DNA from: Daejeonella lutea
Lineage (GTDB): Bacteria > Bacteroidota > Bacteroidia > Sphingobacteriales > Sphingobacteriaceae
Assembly: GCF_900168015.1 (NCBI RefSeq)
Contig: NZ_FUYR01000002.1
Span: 578,932 to 642,931, forward strand
Length of the DNA stretch: 64,000 nt
Direction of reading: 5' to 3'
Shown here: positions 34,508 to 44,223 of the stretch, one piece after another
How the letters are laid out: the number at the start of each line of letters is the position of its first letter
How positions within the stretch are numbered: the first letter of the stretch is position 1
Notes under the pieces: generated by a model
Database searches by the model: none
What the model saw: only the letters and a program-made list of their open reading frames with translations
Told to the model about the DNA's origin: nothing
Program-made: the position numbers and the translations under genes

Positions 34508-35551
34508 ATGTCAATATATAGCTACAAACAACGGAATACAATTGTACTGGCAATCCTGATCATCTTGGGATGTTTTGTTTTGTATTCATTAAGAACAATT
34601 GCCGGGACATTGTTAAGCACAATTGTTTTATACACCATTTTTGTTCCAATCTTTACTTTTTTCGTTGAAAAATGGAATATGAAAAAGTGGATTGCGGCCA
34701 GTCTTATAATCTTGTTGTCGCTGATCATCATTGTGCTCCCGTTTCTTACACTCAGCGTATTAGTAATTGATAAGGTTTCTGAATTCCAGGATGACCCGAT
34801 TACCATAAAGAATCTGATGCATAAAATCGACGATTTTATCGGGGCAAAAATAGATCAGCCGGACTTATTTGATAAGGCAATGGGAAAAATGAATCAAGTT
34901 GCAGAAGAATTGTTCCCTTCAGTCCTCAGCGGTGCTGCTAACATTGTTCTGGGGCTAATAATAATGTATTTCCTTTTATACTTCATGTTTGTTCAAAAAC
35001 AACAGTTTGAAGCAGGCTTGCTCAAATATGCCCCGTTCAGGGAACAAAATGCGTTAAAATTTGCAACAGAGCTTAAAATGACCACGTATTCGAATGTTCT
35101 TGGACAAGGGTTTATTGCAATCGTTCAGGGCGCGCTGGTGAGCATAGGATTTTTTATGTTCGATATACCTGATCCAATATTTTGGGGAGTAATTTCAACA
35201 TTCCTTTCATTTTTGCCGGTAGTTGGAGCTCCTGTAGTATTCGTACCTGCAGCCTTAATCGCCATGGCAAGTGGTAATACATCAGGAGGCTGGGGACTAT
35301 TGCTTTGGGGTCTTATCCTTATTATTAATATCGATAACGTAATACGGCTGATTATTGCAAAGAATGTTTCAGATACTCATCCGATTATTACAGTTGTTGG
35401 TGTCATAATTGGGATACCTATATTCGGAATACTTGGACTTGTATTCGGACCTCTTCTCCTTTCATACTTCATTCTCACAATCAAGATTTATGAAACAAGT
35501 AAGCTGGCAAGTGAACGATTAGAAAAACTGAAATCAGGTGAAGATGAATAA
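34508..35551 (+). CDS. AI-2E family transporter
   Basis: 347 aa inner-membrane protein with about eight hydrophobic segments and the AI-2E/PerM pattern: a long periplasmic-side helical insert (about 95-145), then GQGFIAIVQGALVSIGFFMFDIPDPIFWGVISTFLSFLPVVGA and the C-terminal GLVFGPLLLSYF. Some members export the signal AI-2, others act as cation/proton antiporters; the substrate here is not known. Followed after 63 bases by the YtxH / holin-X set. Confidence 0.92.
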   Translation: MSIYSYKQRNTIVLAILIILGCFVLYSLRTIAGTLLSTIVLYTIFVPIFTFFVEKWNMKKWIAASLIILLSLIIIVLPFLTLSVLVIDKVSEFQDDPITIKNLMHKIDDFIGAKIDQPDLFDKAMGKMNQVAEELFPSVLSGAANIVLGLIIMYFLLYFMFVQKQQFEAGLLKYAPFREQNALKFATELKMTTYSNVLGQGFIAIVQGALVSIGFFMFDIPDPIFWGVISTFLSFLPVVGAPVVFVPAALIAMASGNTSGGWGLLLWGLILIINIDNVIRLIIAKNVSDTHPIITVVGVIIGIPIFGILGLVFGPLLLSYFILTIKIYETSKLASERLEKLKSGEDE

Positions 35552-35614
35552 TTAAAAACAGTTTATATGGTTGATTTGTATTAGTAGTAGATATTAACCT
35601 TTAAAATTATTAAC

Positions 35615-35935
35615 ATGAACGACAACTCAAAAGTTTTAGCAGCATTGCTTGCAGGACTAGCCGCAGGCGCTGCAATAGGAATCTTATTTGCACCTGAAAA
35701 AGGATCAGAAACACGTGATAAGTTAAATGATTCACTAAAAAATCTGGGTGATAGTATTAAAGATCGCGCAGCAGATGAAATAGGAAATTTAAGCGACTTT
35801 AAAGATAAGGTTGTTGAGTCAATTAAAAGCAAACTGAAGGGAGCTGAAGAAGAGTACGTAAACGCCAAAGAAACAGTTAGTAAAGCTGCTTCGTCTGCAA
35901 GTGATAAAGCCGAAAAAAACCTCAGTAAGGCCTAA
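35615..35935 (+). CDS. YtxH domain protein
   Basis: 106 aa. N-terminal helix [27 protein letters not shown] is the YtxH signature: a glycine-zipper-like membrane helix followed by the APEKG motif. The remainder is a charged helical tail. Family members are small stress-associated membrane proteins. It is followed 15 bases later by the holin-X-like gene, so these form one transcript. Confidence 0.88.
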   Translation: MNDNSKVLAALLAGLAAGAAIGILFAPEKGSETRDKLNDSLKNLGDSIKDRAADEIGNLSDFKDKVVESIKSKLKGAEEEYVNAKETVSKAASSASDKAEKNLSKA

Positions 35936-35950
35936 AAACAATAATAAAAA

Positions 35951-36307
35951 ATGGAAGAGAAAGAACTGGATGCCAGGGAAATAATTGGCAAGGTCAAGGA
36001 GTACGTTGATGTTCGGAAAGAAATCGCCATTCTTTCGGCGGTAGAAAAGGGCTCGCAACTATTTGCCAATTTAGCTACCGATGGTCTTGTTCTTCTGTTT
36101 GGTGTCTTAGGAGTTCTTTTCGGGAGCCTCGCCGCCGGATTCTATTTGTCTGAAGTTGTAGGAAACACTTATGCTGGCTTTTTAATCGTTACTGGATTTT
36201 ACTTTTTGCTAGCTATTATATTCTATGCCGTGAAAGATAAATACATTGAAAAGCATATTGTTAATGCAGCGATAAAAAAGTTTTTTAGAGATAAACATGA
36301 GGCCTAA
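35951..36307 (+). CDS. Holin-X / DUF1469 superfamily membrane protein
   Basis: 118 aa with two long membrane helices (about 46-70 and 78-98) joined by a short loop, flanked by charged amphipathic ends. This is the YqjE/holin-X superfamily layout; despite the name these are not phage genes and commonly lie next to YtxH genes. Its end overlaps the next gene by 11 bases, indicating translational coupling. Confidence 0.8.
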   Translation: MEEKELDAREIIGKVKEYVDVRKEIAILSAVEKGSQLFANLATDGLVLLFGVLGVLFGSLAAGFYLSEVVGNTYAGFLIVTGFYFLLAIIFYAVKDKYIEKHIVNAAIKKFFRDKHEA

Positions 36308-36767
36308 AATTGAAAATATCCAAGACTTGCGAACAGAATTAAGTCGTCTGAGGTCAGAACGTTTGATACAGGAGATTGAGCTAACAAAAGTTACCGCAAG
36401 AATTAAAGCCCGATTACATTTTCCTGTCCTTGTTTATAACAAGATCAGTGATTTCTTTATTGAAATGTTTGGAGACGATCCTGAAGATCTCAATAAGACA
36501 GATAATAAGGACAAAGACTGGGTAACTAATATCTTTCGGGTCGGGCTTCCTGTTGCACTTAATAAATTTCTCTTCCCACGTTCCGGCTTTCTCATGAAAT
36601 CAATTGTGGCTTTAGTATCTCAGAAAGCTGCTAAGAATGTAAATAAAGATAGTATTACTGAGCTGATCGATAAAGTCACGGATTGGATTAAAACGCCAAG
36701 ACCAAAAACAAGAAAAGAGCCGGTATTAGCGGATTATGGTATTCCGCCTGACAGCGAAACATATTAA
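36297..36767 (+). CDS. Uncharacterised helical protein co-transcribed with YtxH and holin-X genes
   Basis: 156 aa, no signal peptide. N-terminal coiled-coil-like helix (NIQDLRTELSRLRSERLIQE), a central weakly hydrophobic stretch (GLPVALNKFLFPRSGFLMKSIVALVSQ) and a basic C-terminus. No family recognised. Overlap of 11 bases with the membrane gene upstream suggests a role in the same envelope-stress set. Confidence 0.75.
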   Translation: MRPKIENIQDLRTELSRLRSERLIQEIELTKVTARIKARLHFPVLVYNKISDFFIEMFGDDPEDLNKTDNKDKDWVTNIFRVGLPVALNKFLFPRSGFLMKSIVALVSQKAAKNVNKDSITELIDKVTDWIKTPRPKTRKEPVLADYGIPPDSETY

Positions 36768-36772
36768 GCATG

Positions 36773-36803
36773 AAACCCATCTGGACGGTATCCGGATGGG
36801 TTT
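36773..36803 (+). terminator. Rho-independent terminator after the YtxH operon
   Basis: AAACCCATC (36773-36781) pairs with GATGGGTTT (36795-36803), with an inner GGA/TCC extension, followed by TTTATTTT. Confidence 0.85.
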
Positions 36804-36824
36804 TTATTTTCCGAGTAGCTCGAC

Positions 36825-37766
36825 CTACTTATTCTTGAATACATTATTCTTGAAGTCCTCATAAGCCATAGTTATGCCTTCTTCAAGTTCCACTTTATGC
36901 CTCCAGCCGAGGGAGTGCAATTTTGAAACATCTAGTAATTTTCTTGGAGTTCCATCAGGCATTGAAGCATCAAATATAATTTCTCCTTGAAAGCCAGTGA
37001 TTTTTTTAATTAAAAGCGCCAAGTCCTTTATCGATAGGTCTTTTCCAGTGCCAATATTAATTAACTGAGGGTCATTATAATTTTGCATGATGAAAAAACA
37101 TGCGTCAGCAAGGTCATCAGAAAAAAGAAATTCTCGCATTGGTGTTCCGGTCCCTAGAACGGTAACCTCTTTTGCAGAATTTATTTTCGCTTCATGGAAT
37201 TTACGAATTAACGCTGGAAGCACATGAGCATTCTGAAGGTGGTAGTTATCATTATACCCGTACAAATTTGTCGGCATTACTGATATAAAATTACACCCAT
37301 ACTGAGCCCTGTATGCCTCACACATTTTAATGCCCGCAATCTTTGCAATTGCGTAGGGTTCGTTACTGGACTCAAGAGGTCCGGTTAACATATACTCTTC
37401 CCTTATCGGTTGCGGAGCCATTTTGGGGTAAATGCAACTTGAACCTAAAAACATTTATTTCTTGACGCTATAGGTGTAGGATTGATGTATTACATTATTT
37501 TGGATCTTCAGATTATCATAAATGAAATTTGCTTTATAAGTCTTGTTGGCAATAATACCACCCACCTTCGCTGCCGCCAGAAAAACATATTCAGGTTTTT
37601 CCGTATCGAAGAACGCGGCGACCTGTTTATCGTCCCTTAGATCCAGATCCTCGGAAGTACGTGTGATTAAACTTGTAAAACCCTCACTTTTGAGCTTTCT
37701 TAGGATGGCAGAGCCAACCATTCCCCGATGACCGGCAATATATATTTTAGCTCCCTTTTCCAACAT
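36825..37766 (-). pseudogene. fcl: GDP-L-fucose synthase gene broken by one in-frame stop
   Basis: The frame is continuous for 314 codons but has a TAA at 37455-37457. The upstream piece (37766-37455, 103 aa) has the NADP loop AGHRGMVGS and ends NNVIHQSYTYSVKK. The downstream piece (from an ATG at 37454, 209 aa) starts [10 protein letters not shown] and carries the catalytic YAIAK. In intact enzymes the two parts are joined by one residue, usually Leu, so TTA to TAA by one base is the simplest cause. The enzyme converts GDP-4-keto-6-deoxymannose to GDP-fucose for surface glycans. Nothing else is damaged: a recent mutation, a sequencing error, or a split product made by TAA-ATG reinitiation. 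No gmd is nearby. Confidence 0.85.
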
Positions 37767-37821
37767 ACTTATACTAATGATGCGAAGATAAAACTATTTT
37801 TGCAAGCTTTAATAATAAGAA

Positions 37822-38472
37822 ATGGGGAAGGACAAGTTACGCCGCTTTGCAGAGATCACTGCCTTTGATAATGTAATTGAACTTGAGGACGGCCAGCAGT
37901 TATCAGGCCGATGGTCGGAAATGCAATTTAAAAACAACAATCCGGTAGTTTTAGAATTAGGATGCGGAAAAGGCGAATATACCGTGAATCTTGCCCGGTT
38001 ATTTCCTGACATAAACTTTATCGGCATCGATTATAAAGGCAACCGAATCTGGCGTGGTGCTAAAACAGCGCTTGAAGAAGGCATTAAGAACGTCGCATTT
38101 TTAAGAATCCAAATCGAAAATCTGCTCGATTATTTTACGGAGAAGGAGGTTAGTAATATTTGGATAACATTTCCAGATCCCCAGCCTCAGGTAAGCCGTG
38201 AAAAGAAGCGACTCACGTCAGATCGGTTTCTAATAATGTATAATAGAATTCTTAAAAATTCCGGATCGCTTCACTTGAAAACAGATAGCGATTCGTTGTA
38301 TCGATATACGCTTGAAAAAGTGAGCGGACCTGGTTTTGAAATTCAAATCTGTACGGATGATTTATACAATTCTGAATTCGCAGATGACGTCCTATCCATC
38401 AAAACCTATTATGAGAAAAAGTATCTTGCAAATAATAAAAACATTAATTATCTGAAGTTTAAATTCGTATAA
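37822..38472 (+). CDS. trmB: tRNA (guanine-N7-)-methyltransferase
   Basis: 216 aa. Methylates G46 of tRNA with SAM. SAM loop LELGCGKGEYTVNLA (about residues 46-60), IGIDYKGNRIWRGAK, the active-site WITFPDPQPQ (family form FPDPWPK) and KTDSDSLYRYTLE. Divergent from fcl. Its TAA is directly followed by the ATG of the alkyltransferase-like gene, so the two are coupled. Confidence 0.95.
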   Translation: MGKDKLRRFAEITAFDNVIELEDGQQLSGRWSEMQFKNNNPVVLELGCGKGEYTVNLARLFPDINFIGIDYKGNRIWRGAKTALEEGIKNVAFLRIQIENLLDYFTEKEVSNIWITFPDPQPQVSREKKRLTSDRFLIMYNRILKNSGSLHLKTDSDSLYRYTLEKVSGPGFEIQICTDDLYNSEFADDVLSIKTYYEKKYLANNKNINYLKFKFV

Positions 38473-38808
38473 ATGGAAGAAATGAGCTTTTACGATCAGG
38501 TTTACCAGGTGGTCAGGCTTATTCCGGTGGGTCGTGTTAGTTCCTATGGATCTATAGCGTCGTACCTTGGAACAAAAGGATCTGCACGAATGGTTGGGTA
38601 TGCTATGAATAATGCAAGTTCAGCAATTCCACCGGTTCCGGCTCATCGGGTACTAAACAGGAATGGTATGCTTACTGGAAAATTTCACTTCGGTTCCCCC
38701 GTGATGATGCAGCAGCTTTTGGAAAACGAAGGGGTCAAAGTCGTTAATGATCGAGTTCAGGATTTTAAATCCATTTTCTGGGATCCAGCGATAGAATTAG
38801 AACTTTAA
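38473..38808 (+). CDS. Alkyltransferase-like protein (MGMT family, no active-site Cys)
   Basis: 111 aa. Matches the DNA-binding domain of O6-alkylguanine DNA alkyltransferases: VVRLIPVGRVSSYGSIA, the helix-turn-helix with the Arg finger in SARMVGYAMN, and the active-site loop. The acceptor motif PCHR(V) is PAHRV here, so Cys is replaced by Ala and the protein cannot accept alkyl groups. Such alkyltransferase-like proteins bind alkylated guanine and hand it to nucleotide excision repair. Operon: trmB, this gene, AhpD-like, tag. Confidence 0.9.
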   Translation: MEEMSFYDQVYQVVRLIPVGRVSSYGSIASYLGTKGSARMVGYAMNNASSAIPPVPAHRVLNRNGMLTGKFHFGSPVMMQQLLENEGVKVVNDRVQDFKSIFWDPAIELEL

Positions 38809-38824
38809 TCAAAAAAATTATGAT

Positions 38825-39169
38825 ATGGGAAAACTGGTAGAAGAATTTAATAGTTATCGCACAAAGATGAATGAACGCATCATGGATAGCGCTAATACAA
38901 ATATTAAGCGCTTCCTTGCATTAGACACAACGAGCTATGCTGATGGAGCGCTGGACGTCAAGACTAAAGAAATGCTTGGGCTGGTAGCTTCAATGGTCTT
39001 GCGGTGTGATGATTGTATTAAATATCATTTAGGGAAATGCCATGAAGCTGGCGTTAACACAGAAGAAATGAATGAAATTTTCATGATCGCAAATCTTGTG
39101 GGCGGCTCGATCGTCATTCCACATTATCGGAGAGCAGTTGAATACTGGGATGAGTTGTGTACCGGCTAG
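38825..39169 (+). CDS. Carboxymuconolactone decarboxylase / AhpD-like protein
   Basis: 114 aa helical protein with the redox pair CDDC (VLRCDDCIKYHLGKCHEAG, about residues 60-78), the AhpD signature. Such proteins act as peroxidase-linked reductants or have unknown roles. It lies 16 bases after the alkyltransferase-like gene and 38 bases before tag. Confidence 0.9.
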   Translation: MGKLVEEFNSYRTKMNERIMDSANTNIKRFLALDTTSYADGALDVKTKEMLGLVASMVLRCDDCIKYHLGKCHEAGVNTEEMNEIFMIANLVGGSIVIPHYRRAVEYWDELCTG

Positions 39170-39207
39170 TCTGTTTTAAAATCAAAATTCCAATTTAACA
39201 GCCTATA

Positions 39208-39774
39208 ATGGGACAAGAAAAAATAGTTCGATGCGGATGGTGTGGTACTGACCCGCTGTACGTTAAATATCATGACGAAGAATGGGGGAAACCAGTCTAC
39301 GATGATAAAACTATGTTTGAATTTTTGATTCTGGAGAGTGCCCAGGCCGGTCTCAGTTGGATCACGGTGCTACGCAAACGCGAAAATTATCGTCAGTCCT
39401 TTGCAGGCTTTGATGTTAAGAAAGTAGCAAAATTTACTGATGCTGATGTAGAAAGGTTGATGCAGGACAGCGGAATTATCCGTAACCGCCAAAAGATCGA
39501 AGCTGCAATTAACAATGCCCGATTATTTTTAGAAATTCAGAAAGAATTTGGAAGCTTTTCAGATTTTATCTGGGGATACCTCCCTGGTAAAAAGCCTATT
39601 ATAAATTCGATGAAGGATTATAAAAATGCGCCTGCCCGTACGGAGTTGTCAGACAAAATAAGTGCCGACATGAAAAAAAAGGGTTTCAAGTTCTTTGGCA
39701 CCACTATTTGTTATGCGCACATGCAGGCGACTGGAATGGTAAACGATCATATTGACGGCTGTATCGCTAAATAA
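39208..39774 (+). CDS. tag: DNA-3-methyladenine glycosylase I
   Basis: 188 aa, usual size. Removes 3-methyladenine from DNA in base excision repair. Seen: zinc ligands in CGWCG (near the start) and the C-terminal HIDGC, binding-pocket residues YHDEEWGKPVYDD, FLILESAQAGLSW and FKFFGTTICYAHMQATGMVNDH. Together with the alkyltransferase-like gene it forms a small alkylation-damage unit. Confidence 0.96.
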   Translation: MGQEKIVRCGWCGTDPLYVKYHDEEWGKPVYDDKTMFEFLILESAQAGLSWITVLRKRENYRQSFAGFDVKKVAKFTDADVERLMQDSGIIRNRQKIEAAINNARLFLEIQKEFGSFSDFIWGYLPGKKPIINSMKDYKNAPARTELSDKISADMKKKGFKFFGTTICYAHMQATGMVNDHIDGCIAK

Positions 39775-39883
39775 CGATAAACAAGACGCAAGAATAATTA
39801 GTTTATTAACTTTGAAACTAAGCAGGTGACTATTTAATCCGTGCTTTCATGTCGAACACCAATACTTCAATTTCCAATTCGCA

Positions 39884-42697
39884 ATGAAGAAACTCTTTCT
39901 CCTTGATGCATTTGCACTAATATACAGAGCTCACTTTGCACTGAGCAAAAGCCCAAGATTTACCTCTGGTGGTTTGAACACTTCTGCGATAATGGGTTTT
40001 ACTAATACCCTGCTTGAGGTACTTAAAAAAGAGCAGCCAACTCACATGGCTGTAGTGTTCGATACTGATGCCCCTACCGAAAGGCATACAGATTTCACTG
40101 ATTATAAGGCTCATCGCCAGGCTATGCCTGAGGATCTTGCTGCAGGAATACCATATATCATTAAGTTAATTGAAGGTTTCAATATACCATGTGTGTTTTC
40201 TGATGGGTATGAAGCGGATGACATAATTGGAACACTTGCTAAAAAAGCTGAAAAGGAAGGTTTCACAGTTTACTGTATGACACCTGACAAGGATTTTGGT
40301 CAGCTGGTATCTGAAAATATTTTCATCTATAAACCTGCCAGGATGGGAAATGGTATGGAAATTCTTGGTGTCAAGGAAATTTTAGAGAAATGGGAAATTG
40401 ATCATGTCGAGCAAGTCATAGATATCCTTGGATTATGGGGAGATGCGGTTGACAATATTCCGGGTATTCCGGGTGTGGGTGAGAAAACTGCAAAGCAATT
40501 GATTAAACAATATGGCTCGGTTGAAAATATTATCGCCAATAGTCATGAACTTAAAGGGAAGCTCCGGGAAAATGTAGAAAATTTTGCTGAACAGGGCCTT
40601 ATCTCAAAGAAACTTGCCACAATCCTGCTGAACGCTCCAGTTGAGCTTGATGTAGATGCTTTACATATAGACGAGCCAAACCGGGAAGTCCTGGAACCCC
40701 TTTTTGCAGAATTGGAATTCCGGACCTTGGGACGACGTGTCTTCGGGGAAGATTTTACTGTTAATGACGGAAAGCCTTCTTCCAACACCAACGGACAGAT
40801 GGATATGTTCGCCAGCCCGGCTAACACAAGTATTGATTCCTCGGTTAGGCCACAGGATCCATATGCCGAAAAAGTTCCGGCCTCAAAAAACATTGGGAAT
40901 ACGGAACACAATTATATGCTTGTTGATACTATCGAGAAACGAAAGGACTTAGTTAAGCTCCTATCTCAGCAAAAATGCATTTGCTTCGACACTGAAACCA
41001 CCTGCCTCGACGCTAACGACTGTGAGTTAGTTGGATTATCGTTTAGCATAAAACCGGGGGAAGCATGGTATGTGCCCTTATCCGCCGACCAGGTAGAATG
41101 CCAAGCCTGTGTAGATGACTTTAAACTGATTTTTGAAAACCCTGGAATTGCAAAGGTAGGTCAGAATTTAAAGTATGATATTCTCGTGCTTAATTGGTAC
41201 GGAATAAACGTGAAAGGCGAGTTGTTTGATACCATGCTCGCTCATTACCTAATCGACCCGGATTCAAGACATAATATGGACCTGCTGGCGGAAAATTACT
41301 TAAACTATAGCCCGGTAAGTATTACATCCCTAATTGGACCGAAAGGAAAGTCACAAGGTAACATGCGTGATGCGGACATCGACAAAATTAAGGAGTATGC
41401 TGCGGAAGATGCGGACATTACATTGCAACTGCGCGATGTTTTTGAACCGATATTAGAAGGGGTTAATGCTGGAAAATTAGCTCGCGATATTGAAAATCCC
41501 TTAATATACGTTTTAGCAGATATTGAAAGAGAAGGGGTTAAAGTTGATCAACAAGCGCTTGCAGACTTTTCCGAGGTGCTTAAAACGGACCTTAAACAGC
41601 TTGAAACAAACATTTATGAAAAGGCTGGCGTAAAATTCAATATAGCATCTCCAAAACAACTCGGGGAAGTACTTTTTGATAAATTGCAGTTAGACCCTCA
41701 GGCAAAAAAAACCAAAACTGGTCAATACCAAACTGGTGAAGACGTCCTCACGAGGCTCGCAAATAAAAGTGATATAGTGGCAGACATACTAGATTTCCGA
41801 CAACTTCAGAAGCTTAAGTCTACCTATGTTGATGCTTTGCCTCAAATGATAAATCGGAAAACAAGCAGAATTCATACATCATATAATCAGGCGGTCGCTG
41901 CTACCGGCAGACTAAGTTCAAATAACCCCAATCTGCAGAATATCCCTATTCGAACTGAAAGAGGCCGGGAAGTACGTAAAGCCTTCATTCCACGCGATGA
42001 AAATCATGTGCTACTTTCAGCCGATTATTCTCAGATTGAACTGCGCCTGATCGCGGAAATCAGCAAGGATGAAAATATGATGGATGCATTTGACAAAGGC
42101 CTGGACATCCACACTGCTACTGCTGCAAAGGTATATGGAATTGCGCTTGAAGACGTAACATCCACCCAACGCCGAAATGCGAAAGCTGTGAATTTTGGAA
42201 TTATTTATGGTCAGTCAGCATTTGGACTCTCTCAAAATCTGGGAATCCCCCGAAAAGAAGCGGCAGAGATTATTGAGAATTATTTTAACACGTATCCAAA
42301 TATCAAGAAGTATATGAATGACACCATGAACTTCGCACGTGAAAACGGATATGTGGAAACTATTATGGGGCGTCGTCGTTACCTGCGGGATATTAATTCA
42401 GCTAACCAAACTGTTCGGGGTTTTGCCGAGCGAAATGCTATAAACGCTCCAATTCAGGGTTCAGCCGCCGATATGATCAAGATAGCGATGATCCGAATCC
42501 ACCAGGAAATAAAGGATCAGAATCTCGCTTCAAAAATGACAATGCAAGTTCATGATGAGCTTGTTTTCGATGTCCCAAAATCCGAAACCAGTATCATGAA
42601 ACAGATTATTGAGGAAGGGATGAAAAATGCGATCAAGACTAAAGTGCCAATAGTTGTAGAAGTTGGGGAAGGCTCAAACTGGTTGGAAGCTCACTAA
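39884..42697 (+). CDS. polA: DNA polymerase I
   Basis: 937 aa with all three parts: 5'-3' flap exonuclease (about 1-290; DAFALIYRAHFAL, SDGYEADDIIGTLA, helix-hairpin-helix GIPGVGEKTAKQL), 3'-5' proofreading exonuclease (about 350-530; FDTETT with Asp and Glu, YAAEDAD), and family A polymerase (about 560-937; motif A LSADYSQIELRL, motif B RRNAKAVNFGIIYG, motif C MQVHDELVF). The proofreading residues are intact, unlike in some bacterial PolI. A TAACTTTG box at 39807-39814 lies about 70 bases upstream. Confidence 0.98.
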   Translation: MKKLFLLDAFALIYRAHFALSKSPRFTSGGLNTSAIMGFTNTLLEVLKKEQPTHMAVVFDTDAPTERHTDFTDYKAHRQAMPEDLAAGIPYIIKLIEGFNIPCVFSDGYEADDIIGTLAKKAEKEGFTVYCMTPDKDFGQLVSENIFIYKPARMGNGMEILGVKEILEKWEIDHVEQVIDILGLWGDAVDNIPGIPGVGEKTAKQLIKQYGSVENIIANSHELKGKLRENVENFAEQGLISKKLATILLNAPVELDVDALHIDEPNREVLEPLFAELEFRTLGRRVFGEDFTVNDGKPSSNTNGQMDMFASPANTSIDSSVRPQDPYAEKVPASKNIGNTEHNYMLVDTIEKRKDLVKLLSQQKCICFDTETTCLDANDCELVGLSFSIKPGEAWYVPLSADQVECQACVDDFKLIFENPGIAKVGQNLKYDILVLNWYGINVKGELFDTMLAHYLIDPDSRHNMDLLAENYLNYSPVSITSLIGPKGKSQGNMRDADIDKIKEYAAEDADITLQLRDVFEPILEGVNAGKLARDIENPLIYVLADIEREGVKVDQQALADFSEVLKTDLKQLETNIYEKAGVKFNIASPKQLGEVLFDKLQLDPQAKKTKTGQYQTGEDVLTRLANKSDIVADILDFRQLQKLKSTYVDALPQMINRKTSRIHTSYNQAVAATGRLSSNNPNLQNIPIRTERGREVRKAFIPRDENHVLLSADYSQIELRLIAEISKDENMMDAFDKGLDIHTATAAKVYGIALEDVTSTQRRNAKAVNFGIIYGQSAFGLSQNLGIPRKEAAEIIENYFNTYPNIKKYMNDTMNFARENGYVETIMGRRRYLRDINSANQTVRGFAERNAINAPIQGSAADMIKIAMIRIHQEIKDQNLASKMTMQVHDELVFDVPKSETSIMKQIIEEGMKNAIKTKVPIVVEVGEGSNWLEAH

Positions 42698-42795
42698 ATT
42701 TTCCTAACACGTTCGGATGAAGGTCCGGCAATGGATGATTTAATTCATTATCTGAATAACATTTACTAAATTGATTTTCTATCAATTTGAGTTGT

Positions 42796-44223
42796 ATGGA
42801 TGTAATACACCTGAGTGCAGAATGCTATCCTGTTGCCAAAGTAGGCGGGTTAGGGGATGTTGTTGGAGCTTTGCCAAAATATCTTAATCAGGCCGGTGTG
42901 AACGCTTCCGTGGTTCTACCTTATTATGACAGGAAATTTGTTCAGGAAAATGAGTTTGACGAGATCTTTAAATCATCCGCGACTGCGGCGGGAAAGACCT
43001 TCGAATATCGGGTATTGCGTGAAAAAACCCGTAAACTCGGATTTGAGCTCTACCTGATATACATTCATGGGTTGCTTGACCGTAAAGAAATATATTGTTA
43101 CCCTGATGAGATCAAGCAATTTATCAGCTACCAGATTTCATTTATTGATTGGATATATAAAACAAGTATCAGACCGGATATTATCCATTGCCACGATCAT
43201 CATACGGGTCTGGTCCCTTTTTTGATAACAAATTCACAACTCTACAAAGATCTTGCATATATCCCTACTATCTGTACAATACACAACGGTCAATATCAGG
43301 GATGGTTGGGATGGGACAAAGTTTCGTATCTCCCTTCAATAGATTTAAGTAAAGCAGGTTTACTCGACTGGAACAATTGCATTAATTCTCTGGCCGCATC
43401 TGTTAAATGCTGCTGGAAGTTCACAACGGTTTCGCCCAATTATCTGCAAGAGTTATCAGTTAATTCCAATGGGCTTGAAAAACTGTTTACGATGGAAAAG
43501 AAAAAGGGGGTCGGAATAATTAACGGTATAGATGTTCAAGTCTGGAATCCCGAAACTGACCCAATGATTACCCAGAATTATGCTATCGGCACTGCCGATG
43601 AAGGCAAATACCAAAACAAAAAAGTATTATGTGAAGAATTTGGAATTAGTTCAACCAAACCCTTAGTTGTCTTCATAGGCAGGTTGGTAGGGGAAAAGGG
43701 AGCCGAACTATTGCCAGCAGCCATTGAGTCATGCCTGAAGACTTTCAAGGGAAAGGTTAATTTTATTGTGCTAGGTTCCGGAGAACCCGAGATAGAAATA
43801 GCGCTTAAGAAATTAACTGCAAAACACAAAAAACAGTACGGTGTATATATTGGTTATGATGAGGAACTATCGCACAGAATCTACGCTGGAGCAGACTTTC
43901 TTATGATGCCTTCCCGGGTGGAACCATGTGGATTAAACCAGTTATATGCGGTAAGATACGGCACTATGCCTGTAGTACACAGCACAGGAGGCTTAAAAGA
44001 TACCGTTATTGATGTTGATGATGACGGGTACGGGATAACTTATGACAAATTAGAAGTCCAGGAATTGATAAATGCGGTAGGTCGGGCCTTGAATATATAC
44101 AAGGACGCCAGCAGCATGTCAGACCTTAGAAAAAAAATGATGTCACTCGATTTTTCCTGGGATCGATCAGCAAAAGAATATATTGACTTATATAAAAGCC
44201 TAATTATACCTCATGCAGTCTAA
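42796..44223 (+). CDS. glgA: Glycogen synthase (ADP-glucose type)
   Basis: 475 aa from the ATG at 42796 (TTG at 42787 is not needed). GT5 family: N-terminal ADP-glucose site KVGGLGDVVGALP, VTTVSPNY-like segment near 200, and the C-terminal PSRVEPCGLNQLYAVRYGTMPVVHSTGGL. Transfers glucose from ADP-glucose to glycogen. Overlaps glgC by 11 bases, so synthesis of the nucleotide sugar and its use are coupled. Confidence 0.95.
   Translation: MDVIHLSAECYPVAKVGGLGDVVGALPKYLNQAGVNASVVLPYYDRKFVQENEFDEIFKSSATAAGKTFEYRVLREKTRKLGFELYLIYIHGLLDRKEIYCYPDEIKQFISYQISFIDWIYKTSIRPDIIHCHDHHTGLVPFLITNSQLYKDLAYIPTICTIHNGQYQGWLGWDKVSYLPSIDLSKAGLLDWNNCINSLAASVKCCWKFTTVSPNYLQELSVNSNGLEKLFTMEKKKGVGIINGIDVQVWNPETDPMITQNYAIGTADEGKYQNKKVLCEEFGISSTKPLVVFIGRLVGEKGAELLPAAIESCLKTFKGKVNFIVLGSGEPEIEIALKKLTAKHKKQYGVYIGYDEELSHRIYAGADFLMMPSRVEPCGLNQLYAVRYGTMPVVHSTGGLKDTVIDVDDDGYGITYDKLEVQELINAVGRALNIYKDASSMSDLRKKMMSLDFSWDRSAKEYIDLYKSLIIPHAV

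Noticed and set aside
35951-36307. Phage origin for the holin-X-like gene
   Set aside because: No phage structural, lysis or integrase gene is nearby, and this superfamily is normally chromosomal beside YtxH genes.
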